From Streptomyces sp. ISL-43 (GTDB taxonomy: Bacteria; Actinomycetota; Actinomycetes; Streptomycetales; Streptomycetaceae), in contig NZ_JAGGOT010000104.1 of NCBI RefSeq assembly GCF_018614195.1, positions 1-57,361 of the forward strand: a stretch of 57,361 nucleotides of DNA, given 5' to 3'. The notes under the pieces are model-generated. The model made no database searches, was not told where the DNA came from, and was given only the letters and a program-made list of their open reading frames with translations. Position 1 is the stretch's first letter. Each line of letters opens with the position of its first letter. Below, one piece after another: positions 36,547-44,183 of the stretch. Position numbers and translations under genes: made by a program.

Positions 36547-36775
36547 CTCGCCACCGCGGGCTCCTTCGACCGCATCGCCGAATCCTGCCGGCGGACGGAG
36601 GGAACACACGTCGCGTAAAGCGCCGAAGGCAGGAGCGGGGGAACCAAGGTAGGCGCCGGAACCGGCCGTTGAGAGACGGTCACGGAACCGGCTAGGGGTT
36701 AAGCCGAGCGCTAGGTCGCTCGGCCGGGCACTCACTCGCCCGAACCCGACAGCTCACCTCGTAGGCGTCGGTGAG
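36547..36775 (+). ncRNA. ydaO-type cyclic di-AMP riboswitch
   Basis: Conserved ydaO/yuaA-like pieces appear in order: GCCGAATCCTGCC (near 36571), GGGGGAACCAAGGTAG (near 36636), GGGGTTAAGCC (near 36694), and CCCGAACCCGACAGC with ACCTCGTAGGCGT (near 36739-36768). A closing stem can form between CTCGCC (36547-36552) and GGTGAG (36770-36775). Established knowledge: Streptomyces rpfA is controlled by a c-di-AMP riboswitch of this class. The 3' strand of the closing stem abuts the ribosome site GAGGAG. Confidence 0.88.
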
Positions 36776-36784
36776 GAGAACTCC

Positions 36785-37477
36785 ATGCTGATTTCCGGCA
36801 AGGGCAAGCACCGTCGCGGTTCCAAGGCCGTCCGCATCGTCACGCTCGCCGGTGTCGCAGGTGTCGCCGTCGCGGCGCCGCTGATGGCCGCCGGCACCGC
36901 GTCCGCCGCGACCGCTTCCGAGTGGGACCGCGTCGCCTCGTGCGAGTCCGGTGGCAACTGGTCCATCAACACGGGCAACGGCTACTACGGCGGCCTGCAG
37001 TTCTCGTCCTCCACGTGGGCCGCGTACGGCGGCAAGACGTACGCCGCGCAGGCCAACCAGGCCTCCAAGTCGCAGCAGATAGCCATCGCCGAGAAGGTCC
37101 TCAAGGGCCAGGGCAAGGGCGCCTGGCCGTCCTGTGGCGTGGGCCTGTCGAACTCGTCCTACACGGGCGGCGCCACCGAAACCCCCAAGCCGAAGGCCGA
37201 GCCGAAGAAGCAGGAGAAGAAGGCCGAGCCGAAGAAGGAGACCAAGCGCGCCGAGGCCCCGGTCACCCGCTCCGACCGCCCGGCCGCCGCCGCGCCGAAG
37301 ACCGAGGCCCCCAAGACGGGCAACGGCTCCTACGAGGTCAAGTCCGGCGACACGCTGGGCGACATCGCCGCGGCGAACAACCTCTCCGGCGGCTGGGAGA
37401 AGCTCTTCGAGCTCAACAAGGACATCGTCTCGGACGCTGACCTGATCTTCCCGGGCCAGAAGCTGAAGCTCAGCTGA
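36785..37477 (+). CDS. rpfA: Resuscitation-promoting factor RpfA
   Basis: 230 residues. Signal peptide (AGVAGVAVAAPLMAAGTASA). Rpf domain (about 42-118) with catalytic Glu in SCESGGNW, GYYGGLQFSSSTW and SCGVG. A Lys/Glu/Pro-rich linker follows (PKPKAEPKKQEKKAEPKK), then LysM (about 180-230, YEVKSGDTLGDIAAANNL). Secreted muralytic enzyme linked to germination and resuscitation. Ribosome site GAGGAG 6 bases before the ATG. Regulated by the upstream c-di-AMP riboswitch. Confidence 0.95.
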   Translation: MLISGKGKHRRGSKAVRIVTLAGVAGVAVAAPLMAAGTASAATASEWDRVASCESGGNWSINTGNGYYGGLQFSSSTWAAYGGKTYAAQANQASKSQQIAIAEKVLKGQGKGAWPSCGVGLSNSSYTGGATETPKPKAEPKKQEKKAEPKKETKRAEAPVTRSDRPAAAAPKTEAPKTGNGSYEVKSGDTLGDIAAANNLSGGWEKLFELNKDIVSDADLIFPGQKLKLS

Positions 37478-37526
37478 ACCCCGCGGTAACGGCGGCAGGA
37501 CCGCCGTCCGCACCCCGCAGAACTCC

Positions 37527-37564
37527 CACCGCCCGGCGCGCAACCCCCCTCGCGCCGGGCGGTG
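37527..37564 (+). terminator. Terminator after rpfA
   Basis: Perfect 14-bp stem (37527-37540 with 37551-37564) and 10-base loop, 50 bp after the stop. Confidence 0.75.
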
Positions 37565-37779
37565 CTGTGTGCCGGTTTCCGGCCGCGGACCTGCCCGGAA
37601 ACCGCGATTATCCAGAGTCGTATGTCCCGTAAGAGGGGCATTCAGTCCCTTTTTCGTCCCAGGACCCGGGCAGTCGGCCGGCCGAGTGCCCGGAGCCGGA
37701 TAGGCTCTAAGCGGCAAGGCCATCCCACGGCCTGACACGCCACCGCACACTCAGCGTCACATCCCAGAAGGAGATGCTC
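37565..37779. promoter_or_regulatory. enolase upstream region
   Basis: Contains a 9-bp inverted repeat (37574-37582 with 37595-37603) and a -10-like TAGGCT at 37701-37706, giving a leader of about 70 nt. No coding sequence. Confidence 0.4.
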
Positions 37780-39060
37780 GTGCCGTCCATCGACGTCGTC
37801 GTAGCCCGGGAAATCCTGGACTCCCGAGGCAACCCCACGGTCGAGGTCGAGGTGGGCCTCGACGATGGCAGCACCGGCCGTGCTGCAGTCCCGTCCGGCG
37901 CCTCCACCGGTGCATTCGAAGCCGTAGAGCTCCGTGACGGTGACCCCGACCGTTACATGGGCAAGGGCGTCGAGAAGGCCGTCCTCGCCGTCATCGAGCA
38001 GCTCGGCCCGGAGCTCGTGGGCTACGACGCCACCGAGCAGCGCCTGATCGACCAGGCGATGATCGACCTGGACGCCACCGAGAACAAGGGCTCCCTCGGC
38101 GCCAACGCCATCCTCGGTGTCTCCCTGGCCGTCGCGCACGCCGCTGCCGAGGCTTCGGACCTTCCGCTCTTCCGCTACCTCGGCGGTCCGAACGCGCACC
38201 TGCTGCCCGTTCCGATGATGAACATCCTCAACGGTGGGTCGCACGCCGACTCCAACGTCGACATCCAGGAGTTCATGATCGCCCCGATCGGCGCGGAGTC
38301 CTTCTCCGAGGCCCTTCGCTGGGGTGCCGAGGTCTACCACACCCTCAAGAAGGTCCTGCACACCAAGGGCCTCTCCACCGGTCTGGGCGACGAGGGCGGC
38401 TTCGCGCCGAACCTGGAGTCGAACCGCGCCGCGCTCGACCTCATCGTCGAGGCCATCAAGCAGGCCGGCTACGTCCCGGGCCGCGACATCGCGCTCGCGC
38501 TCGACGTCGCCGCGTCCGAGTTCTACAAGGACGGCAAGTACGAGTTCGAGGGCCAGTCCCGCTCGGCCGCCGAGATGACCGAGTACTACGAGGAGCTCGT
38601 CTCCGCGTACCCGATGGTCTCCATCGAGGACCCGCTGTTCGAAGACGACTGGGCGGGCTGGAAGGTCCTCACCGACAAGCTGGGCTCCAAGGTCCAGATC
38701 GTCGGCGACGACCTCTTCGTCACCAACCCGGAGCGTCTGGCCCGCGGTATCGAAGAGGGCTCGGCCAACGCCCTGCTCGTCAAGGTGAACCAGATCGGTT
38801 CGCTGACCGAGACCCTCGACGCCGTCGAGATGGCCCAGCGCAACGGCTTCAAGTGCATGATGTCGCACCGCTCCGGCGAGACCGAGGACGTCACCATCGC
38901 CGACCTCGCGGTCGCCGTGAACTGCGGCCAGATCAAGACCGGCGCCCCGGCCCGCTCGGACCGCGTCGCCAAGTACAACCAGCTGCTGCGCATCGAGGAG
39001 ATCCTCGACGACGCCGCGGTGTACGCGGGCCGCTCCGCCTTCCCGCGCTTCAAGGGCTGA
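37780..39060 (+). CDS. eno: Enolase (phosphopyruvate hydratase)
   Basis: 426 residues. Converts 2-phosphoglycerate to phosphoenolpyruvate in glycolysis. Features: SREILDSRGNPTVEVEV-like N-terminus, PSGASTGAFEAVELRD, NGGSHADSNVDIQEFM, GLGDEGGFAP with a catalytic Glu, metal ligands in LDVAASEFY and SIEDPLFEDDW, KVNQIGSLTET, and SHRSGETEDVTIADLAV. An ATG at 37774 is also in frame but touches the AAGGAG ribosome site. GTG 37780 has correct spacing and gives the family N-terminus MPSIDVVVAREI. The stop is in an 11-bp tandem repeat. Confidence 0.97.
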   Translation: MPSIDVVVAREILDSRGNPTVEVEVGLDDGSTGRAAVPSGASTGAFEAVELRDGDPDRYMGKGVEKAVLAVIEQLGPELVGYDATEQRLIDQAMIDLDATENKGSLGANAILGVSLAVAHAAAEASDLPLFRYLGGPNAHLLPVPMMNILNGGSHADSNVDIQEFMIAPIGAESFSEALRWGAEVYHTLKKVLHTKGLSTGLGDEGGFAPNLESNRAALDLIVEAIKQAGYVPGRDIALALDVAASEFYKDGKYEFEGQSRSAAEMTEYYEELVSAYPMVSIEDPLFEDDWAGWKVLTDKLGSKVQIVGDDLFVTNPERLARGIEEGSANALLVKVNQIGSLTETLDAVEMAQRNGFKCMMSHRSGETEDVTIADLAVAVNCGQIKTGAPARSDRVAKYNQLLRIEEILDDAAVYAGRSAFPRFKG

Positions 39061-39082
39061 TCACCGGCTGATCACCGGCTGA
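39055..39082. repeat. 11-bp tandem repeat spanning the eno stop codon
   Basis: Two full copies (39055-39065, 39066-39076) and a 6-bp third copy of GGCTGATCACC. The TGAs at 39058, 39069 and 39080 lie in frames 0, 2 and 1. Confidence 0.9.
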
Positions 39083-39182
39083 ACAGGCTTCGGGGGCGCT
39101 AGCCTCCCTACGTCCCCGCACTCGGTCCCGTACCGTGTGCGGGGACGTATTGCGTAGCGCGTGTACAAGGGGAGGCGGATCA

Positions 39183-39671
39183 ATGGCCGGGAACCGGGAC
39201 CGGTTCGCCACGTTCTCGACCGCGACCAGGCTCAAGCAGCTGGGCGAGCGGACCGCGGCGCACGTCTACCGCTCCCAGTCCCGCCGCCAGGTCCGCCGCA
39301 GCCGGCTCACCGGCCGGGCCGCCCTGCTCGTCCTCGTCCTCTGTACCCTGGTCGTCGCCCTCGCCTATCCGATGCGCCAGTACGTCTCCCAGCGCTCGGA
39401 GATCGCGCAGCAGCAGAAGGCCGCCGCCACCGCGCGGGAGCGGCTGGAACGGCTGCGCGACGAGAAGGCCCGCTGGCAGGACAACGCGTACGCGGAGCAG
39501 CAGGCGCGCAAGCACCTGCACTTCGTCCGGCCGGGGGAGATCAGCTACATCATGAACGACCCCGGGGCCGAGGCCGCCGAGCACCGGCGCAGCGGACAGG
39601 CCGCCACCGACCGGCCCTGGTACTCCAACGTCTGGGACGGCGTCGACAAGGCCGACCGCCCGGGCGACTGA
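39183..39671 (+). CDS. divIC: Septum formation initiator, FtsB/DivIC family
   Basis: 162 residues. Basic cytosolic N-terminus (1-45), one TM helix (about 46-64, AALLVLVLCTLVVALAYPM), coiled coil (about 66-103, SEIAQQQKAAATARERLERLRDEKARWQD), then YAEQQARKHLHFVRPGE, the DivIC signature. Bitopic divisome protein acting with FtsL and FtsQ. GGGGAGG lies 8 bases before the ATG. The position after eno is conserved in actinobacteria. Confidence 0.92.
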   Translation: MAGNRDRFATFSTATRLKQLGERTAAHVYRSQSRRQVRRSRLTGRAALLVLVLCTLVVALAYPMRQYVSQRSEIAQQQKAAATARERLERLRDEKARWQDNAYAEQQARKHLHFVRPGEISYIMNDPGAEAAEHRRSGQAATDRPWYSNVWDGVDKADRPGD

Positions 39672-39740
39672 GGACGTACCCGATTGAATACGTACTCGAC
39701 GACGAGCCCATCCACGAGAACGAAAAGACTTCCTCCAGGC

Positions 39741-40292
39741 ATGCAGACGCCCCCGCCCCAAACCGACCGGACCGAGCCGACCGACGCCGACATCGAGGCG
39801 TTCGAGCAGCAGCTCGGCCGCCCGCCGCGCGGGCTGCGCGCCATCGCGCACCGCTGCCCCTGCGGGCAGCCGGACGTGGTGGAGACCGCCCCGCGGCTCC
39901 CCGACGGCACGCCCTTCCCGACGCTGTACTACCTGACCTGCCCGCGCGCCGCCGGTGCGATCGGCACGCTGGAAGCCAACGGCGTGATGAAGGAGATGCA
40001 GGCCCGGCTCGCCGTGGACCCGGAGCTGGCCGACGCCTACCGGGCCGCGCACGAGGACTACATCACCCGCCGCGACGCCATCGAGGTGCTCCAGGGCTTC
40101 CCGAGCGCCGGCGGCATGCCGGACCGGGTCAAGTGCCTGCACGTACTCGTCGGCCACTCGCTGGCCGCGGGCCCGGGCGTGAACCCCTTCGGCGACGAGG
40201 CCCTGGCGATGCTGCCCGAGTGGTGGGCCAAGGGCGCCTGCGTCACCCCGTGCGGGGAGAAGAAGGACGACACGAAGGAGTCGGACGCGTGA
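39741..40292 (+). CDS. DUF501 domain protein
   Basis: 183 residues. Shows the DUF501 pattern: DIEAFEQQLGRPPRGLRAIAHRCPCGQPDVVET, LYYLTCPRA, AHEDYITRRDA, PDRVKCLHVLVGHSLAAGPGVNPFGDEAL, and CVTPCG. Four to six Cys could bind metal. Conserved between divIC and ppx in actinobacteria; molecular role unknown. ATG 39741 is preferred over an in-frame TTG 57 bp upstream because homologues start just before the DIEAFE block. The stop overlaps the ppx GTG. Confidence 0.88.
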   Translation: MQTPPPQTDRTEPTDADIEAFEQQLGRPPRGLRAIAHRCPCGQPDVVETAPRLPDGTPFPTLYYLTCPRAAGAIGTLEANGVMKEMQARLAVDPELADAYRAAHEDYITRRDAIEVLQGFPSAGGMPDRVKCLHVLVGHSLAAGPGVNPFGDEALAMLPEWWAKGACVTPCGEKKDDTKESDA

Positions 40293-41242
40293 CCCGGGTC
40301 GCGGGCATCGACTGCGGTACGAACTCCATCCGGCTCCTGGTCGCGGACTGCGACCCCGCCACGGGCGAGCTCGAGGAACTGGACCGGCGGATGATCGTCG
40401 TCCGCCTCGGCCAGGGCGTCGACAAGACGGGCCGCCTCGCCCCGGAGGCGCTGGAGCGCACCTTCGCGGCCTGCCGCGAGTACGCGGCGGTCATCAAGGA
40501 GCTCGGCGCCGAGCGGGTGCGCTTCGTGGCGACCTCGGCCTCCCGGGACGCCGAGAACCGGGACGAGTTCGTCCGGGGCGTCCTGGACATCCTGGGCGTC
40601 GAGCCCGAGGTGATCTCCGGCGACCAGGAGGCGGAATTCTCCTTCACCGGCGCCACCGGGGAGCTGACGGGCCGCGCCGACCTGGAGCGCCCCTTCCTGG
40701 TGGTGGACATCGGCGGCGGCTCGACGGAGTTCGTGGTCGGGGTCGAGCACGTCCAGGCGGCCCGCTCGGTCGACGTGGGCTGTGTCCGGATGACCGAGCG
40801 CCACCTGATGGTGGACGGGGTCGTCACCGACCCGCCGACCGGGGCGCAGGTCGCTGCCATACGGGCCGACATCGAGGCGGCGCTGGACCTGGCCGCCGAG
40901 AGCGTCCCGCTGGGCGAGGCGCGCACCCTGGTCGGGCTGGCCGGTTCGGTGACCACGGTCGCCGCGATCGCGCTGGGCCTCACGGAGTACGACTCGGCGG
41001 CGATCCACCACTCCCGGATCCCGTACGGGAAGGTCCGCGAGATCAGCGAGCGGATGCTGACGCTGACGCACGCCGAGCGCGCGGCGATCCCGGTGATGCA
41101 CCCGGGCCGCGTCGACGTGATCGGAGCGGGCGCCCTGGTCCTGCTGGCGATCATGGAACGCGTCGGCGCGTCGGAGGTCGTGGTCTCGGAGCACGACATC
41201 CTGGACGGGATCGCCTGGTCCCTCGCGGCCGACGCCGAGTAA
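40289..41242 (+). CDS. ppx: Ppx/GppA exopolyphosphatase family protein
   Basis: 317 residues, of the short single-module actinobacterial Ppx class. ATPase-fold motifs: GIDCGTNSIRLLVAD (phosphate 1), VATSASRDAENR, DIGGGSTEFVVG (phosphate 2), and GLAGSVTTVAAIALGL. Hydrolyses polyphosphate or pppGpp. GTG start overlaps the DUF501 stop (GTGA). A hairpin follows at 41258. Confidence 0.93.
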   Translation: MTRVAGIDCGTNSIRLLVADCDPATGELEELDRRMIVVRLGQGVDKTGRLAPEALERTFAACREYAAVIKELGAERVRFVATSASRDAENRDEFVRGVLDILGVEPEVISGDQEAEFSFTGATGELTGRADLERPFLVVDIGGGSTEFVVGVEHVQAARSVDVGCVRMTERHLMVDGVVTDPPTGAQVAAIRADIEAALDLAAESVPLGEARTLVGLAGSVTTVAAIALGLTEYDSAAIHHSRIPYGKVREISERMLTLTHAERAAIPVMHPGRVDVIGAGALVLLAIMERVGASEVVVSEHDILDGIAWSLAADAE

Positions 41243-41257
41243 TTTCAGTCGTTTCCG

Positions 41258-41285
41258 GAGCCCGGTCCCGCGAGGGGCCGGGCTC
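41258..41285 (+). terminator. Terminator after ppx
   Basis: 8-bp perfect stem (41258-41265 with 41278-41285) plus further inner G-C pairs, 15 bp after the stop. Confidence 0.65.
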
Positions 41286-41305
41286 TTCGGGTTCCCTGCC
41301 GGGTG

Positions 41306-41400
41306 TCATGGAGCGCCGGTGCTGCCCTGCCAGACCAGCTCGGCGCGTACGGCCTTGCCGAACGGGCGGGGGTCGACGGACCAGCTGACGGCGAGGGCAG
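41306..41400 (-). pseudogene. 3' end of an unidentified minus-strand gene
   Basis: The minus strand reads SWSVDPRPFGKAVRAELVWQ and then GSTGAP, stop (41306-41308). The codon pattern is Streptomyces-like, but the frame has no start and breaks near 41400, where the plus-strand regulator fragment begins. Not assigned to a family. Confidence 0.4.
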
Positions 41401-42006
41401 ACCGCCAAGGTCGCGGCCAAGGGGCAGGACATCACCGAGCTGCTCGACCTCTACGAGGGGATCGGGCGCGATGTGGACGGCGAACTGCGCGCCGCGTTGC
41501 TGACGCTGACGAAAGAAGGCGCGCAGCGGGGATGGTGGCACTCGTATCGCGGTGTCCTGAGCCCGGTGTACGAAGACCTGATCTCGCTGGAGGCCGAGGC
41601 GGACTCCGCCAAGACGTGGCACCTCGGCGCGATCCCCGGACTGCTCCATACGGCGGAGTACGCGAGGGAGATCATCAAGGCGACGGCCATGTCCGAGGCG
41701 GCCGAGGCCAAGGTGGACGCGCTGGTCGAAGTTCGGCTCGCGCGGCAGGCGATCCTCACCCGGGAGGAGCCGTTGAAGCTCTGGGCGGTCATCGCCGAGG
41801 GCGCCCTGCGGACGCGGACCGAGGATCCGGATGTGATGCGAGAGCAGCTCGGCCGCCTGCTGGCGATGGGCAAGCGTCCCAACATCAACGTCCAGGTGCT
41901 GCCGTCGGCGGCGCCGCCGCACGTCGGACAGCTGGGCAGCTTCTCCATCCTGGGGTTCGGTGATCACGAGGACCTCGATGTCGTCCACACGGAGGCGCTG
42001 ACCTCC
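41400..42006 (+). pseudogene. Scr1-type (DUF5753) transcriptional regulator fragment
   Basis: The frame encodes KGQDITELLDLYEG, GAQRGWWHSYRGV, YEDLISLEAEADSAKTW, IPGLLHTAEYAREI, and LGRLLAMGKRPNINVQVLP, all typical of the DUF5753 half of Scr1-family regulators. The N-terminal helix-turn-helix is absent (the fragment begins at the last part of that domain), and the C-terminal 40-60 residues are lost after DVVHTEALTSG near 42006. No start with a ribosome site is seen. The family normally sits beside a DUF397 partner gene. Confidence 0.8.
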
Positions 42007-42011
42007 GGGCC

Positions 42012-42188
42012 TGGTGGAAGTCCTCGCGGAGCGACACGGGGGCCCAGTGCGTCGAATGCGGCATTGTCGACGCGGGTGAGCGCGTCCTCGCGGTGCGCGA
42101 CAGCAAGGTCCCGGCCGGTCCCGCGCTGCTGCTCTCGTACGCCGCGTTCGGTGGTCTGGTCGATGGTCTCAAGCAGGGCGCCCTCTAG
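42012..42188 (+). pseudogene. DUF397 gene fragment fused behind the regulator
   Basis: Shifted by one frame from the regulator, 58 codons read WWKSSRSDTGAQCVECG, VLAVRDSKVPAGPALLLSY and AAFGGLVDGLKQGAL, then TAG (42186-42188). This is the conserved core and C-terminus of a DUF397 protein. Its start codon and first residues are missing, so it is a remnant left by a deletion that also removed the regulator 3' end. Confidence 0.8.
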
Positions 42189-42617
42189 GGCTTCAATGCC
42201 TGACTGGAGGGTGGGCGGGGGCCTTCTGGGGCCTTCGGAGGGCCTTACGGAGGCCTTAGGTCCCGTCCTCCACATGAACTTCGTGAAGTTCTTCACAAGG
42301 AAAAGATGCCCGTGAGGGCTCCAGAGGGACCTTTTGGGCGACTCGAGAGCCCCTCGGGCCTTCTTTTTGCTCGCGTTCGTGCGAATGGAGGCCGTCGCGA
42401 GGTTCCGGCGGTAGGTATCCACGAACCGGGTGGTCTACGCCGCTTAAGGGGTCGGAGCCCAGTTCAGGACGGGTGTTCAACGACTCCCGTTACACCCTGG
42501 TTCCCCCCTCGCGCCATGACCTCGGTCACGTGGGCGGCGGAGTGTAGCAGAGGGTCTCCAGACCCTTGTGAAGGGGCTCACGAGCGTCACCCCTTGGGGT
42601 GCTGGATACTCGTTTCC
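42189..42617. other. Intergenic region upstream of ndh
   Basis: No gene supported. It begins with a degenerate repeat of GGGCCTTNNGG units (about 42220-42260). A small hairpin GGGTCT-CC-AGACCC lies at 42552-42565 in the probable ndh promoter region. GATACT at 42605-42610 is a candidate -10. Confidence 0.45.
42605..42610 (+). promoter_or_regulatory. -10 element of a leaderless ndh transcript
   Basis: GATACT ends 7 bases before the ATG at 42618, and no ribosome site is visible. Confidence 0.4.
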
Positions 42618-44003
42618 ATGAGCACCACGGAGCGTCCCAGGATCCTCGTTGTAGGAGGTGGGTACGTAGGCCTGTACGCGGCCAAGCGCATCATGAAGAA
42701 GATGCGCTACGGCGAGGCGACCGTCACGGTCGTCGACCCGCGCTCGTACATGACCTACCAGCCCTTCCTCCCCGAAGTGGCCGCAGGCAGCATCTCGCCG
42801 CGGCACGTCGTCGTACCTCTGCGACGCGTGCTGCCCAAGGCTGAGGTTCTCACCGGCCGCGTCACCAGCATCGACCAGGACCGCAAGGTCGCCGTCGTCA
42901 CGCCGCTCGTCGGCGAGGCGTACGAGCTGCCCTTCGACTACCTGGTGATCGCGCTCGGCGCCATCTCCCGCACCTTCCCGATCCCCGGCCTCGCCGAACA
43001 GGGCATCGGTATGAAGGGCGTCGAAGAGGGCATCGGCCTGCGCAACCACGTACTCGAGCAGCTCGACAAGGCCGAGTCCACGACGGACGAGGACGTCCGC
43101 CGCAAGGCCCTCACCTTCGTCTTCGTCGGCGGCGGCTTCGCCGGTGCGGAGACCATCGGCGAGGTCGAGGACATGGCCCGCGACGCCGCGAAGTACTACA
43201 CCAGCATCAAGCGCGAGGACATGCGCTTCATCCTGGTCGACGCGGCCGACAAGATCCTTCCCGAGGTCGGGCCCAAGCTCGGCGTCTGGGGCAAGGAGCA
43301 CCTCGAGTCGCGCGGCATCGAGATCTACCTGCAGACCTCCATGGACTCCTGCGTCGACGGCCACGTGGTGCTGAAGAACGGCCTCGAGGTCGACTCCAAC
43401 ACCCTCGTGTGGACCGCGGGCGTCAAGCCCAACCCGGTCCTGGCCCGCTACGGCCTGCCGCTCGGCCCGCGCGGCCACGTGGACGCCGCGCCGACCCTCC
43501 AGGTCACGGGCACGGACTACATCTGGACCGCCGGCGACAACGCCCAGGTGCCGGACCTCGCCGCCCGCAAGGCCGGCGTGGAGAACGCCTGGTGCCCGCC
43601 GAACGCCCAGCACGCGCTGCGCCAGGCCAAGGTCCTCGGCGACAACGTCATCTCCGGTATGCGCGGCTTCCCGCAGAAGGAGTACGAGCACGCCAACAAG
43701 GGTGCGGTGGCGGGCCTCGGCCTGCACAAGGGCGTGGCGATCGTCGTCATGGGCAAGATGAAGATCAAGTTCAAGGGCCGCCTCGCCTGGTACATGCACC
43801 GCGGCTACCACGGTCTGGCGATGCCGACCTGGAACCGCAAGATCCGCGTCTTCGCCGACTGGACCCTCGCGATGTTCCTCAAGCGCGAGGTCGTCTCCCT
43901 CGGCGCGCTGGAGACCCCCCGCGAGGAGTTCTACGAGGCCGCCAAGCCGGCCCCCGCTCCGGTCGCCGCGAGCGCCCCGGCGCAGAAGGCCAAGGCCTCC
44001 TGA
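42618..44003 (+). CDS. ndh: Type II NADH dehydrogenase-like FAD oxidoreductase
   Basis: 461 residues. FAD-binding Rossmann GGGYVGLYAAKRI (about 13-25), second dinucleotide motif FVGGGFAGAETIGEVEDM (about 168-185), TWTAGVKPNP-like segment, and WTAGDNAQVPDLA, which places FAD. The C-terminal membrane-associating amphipathic part is followed by an Ala/Pro/Lys tail. Oxidises NADH and reduces quinone without proton pumping. ATG 42618 is chosen because translation begins cleanly at MSTTERPRILVVGGG and a -10 sits 7 bases upstream. A strong terminator follows. Confidence 0.92.
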   Translation: MSTTERPRILVVGGGYVGLYAAKRIMKKMRYGEATVTVVDPRSYMTYQPFLPEVAAGSISPRHVVVPLRRVLPKAEVLTGRVTSIDQDRKVAVVTPLVGEAYELPFDYLVIALGAISRTFPIPGLAEQGIGMKGVEEGIGLRNHVLEQLDKAESTTDEDVRRKALTFVFVGGGFAGAETIGEVEDMARDAAKYYTSIKREDMRFILVDAADKILPEVGPKLGVWGKEHLESRGIEIYLQTSMDSCVDGHVVLKNGLEVDSNTLVWTAGVKPNPVLARYGLPLGPRGHVDAAPTLQVTGTDYIWTAGDNAQVPDLAARKAGVENAWCPPNAQHALRQAKVLGDNVISGMRGFPQKEYEHANKGAVAGLGLHKGVAIVVMGKMKIKFKGRLAWYMHRGYHGLAMPTWNRKIRVFADWTLAMFLKREVVSLGALETPREEFYEAAKPAPAPVAASAPAQKAKAS

Positions 44004-44060
44004 CCGGCTCCGGCCGGCCGGACGAAGAGAACGACCCAGAGCAGGACCCAGCGTGACCCG

Positions 44061-44099
44061 AAGGGGCCGCCCGCCATCCGTGGTGCGGGCGGCCCCTTT
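44061..44099 (+). terminator. Terminator after ndh
   Basis: 14-bp perfect stem (44061-44074 with 44085-44098) and TTT at the end of the 3' arm. Confidence 0.8.
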
Positions 44100-44183
44100 G
44101 GCGTACCCGGATGCGCATCGCAGGCTTGACCGGCACCGGAAATGGGTAGGCCGTCCGGTCGGAACTTTCTGGAGGTGCCTACG

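Noticed and set aside
37774..37779. ATG 37774 as the enolase start
   Set aside because: It is adjacent to the AAGGAG ribosome site. GTG 37780 has correct spacing and gives the family N-terminus.
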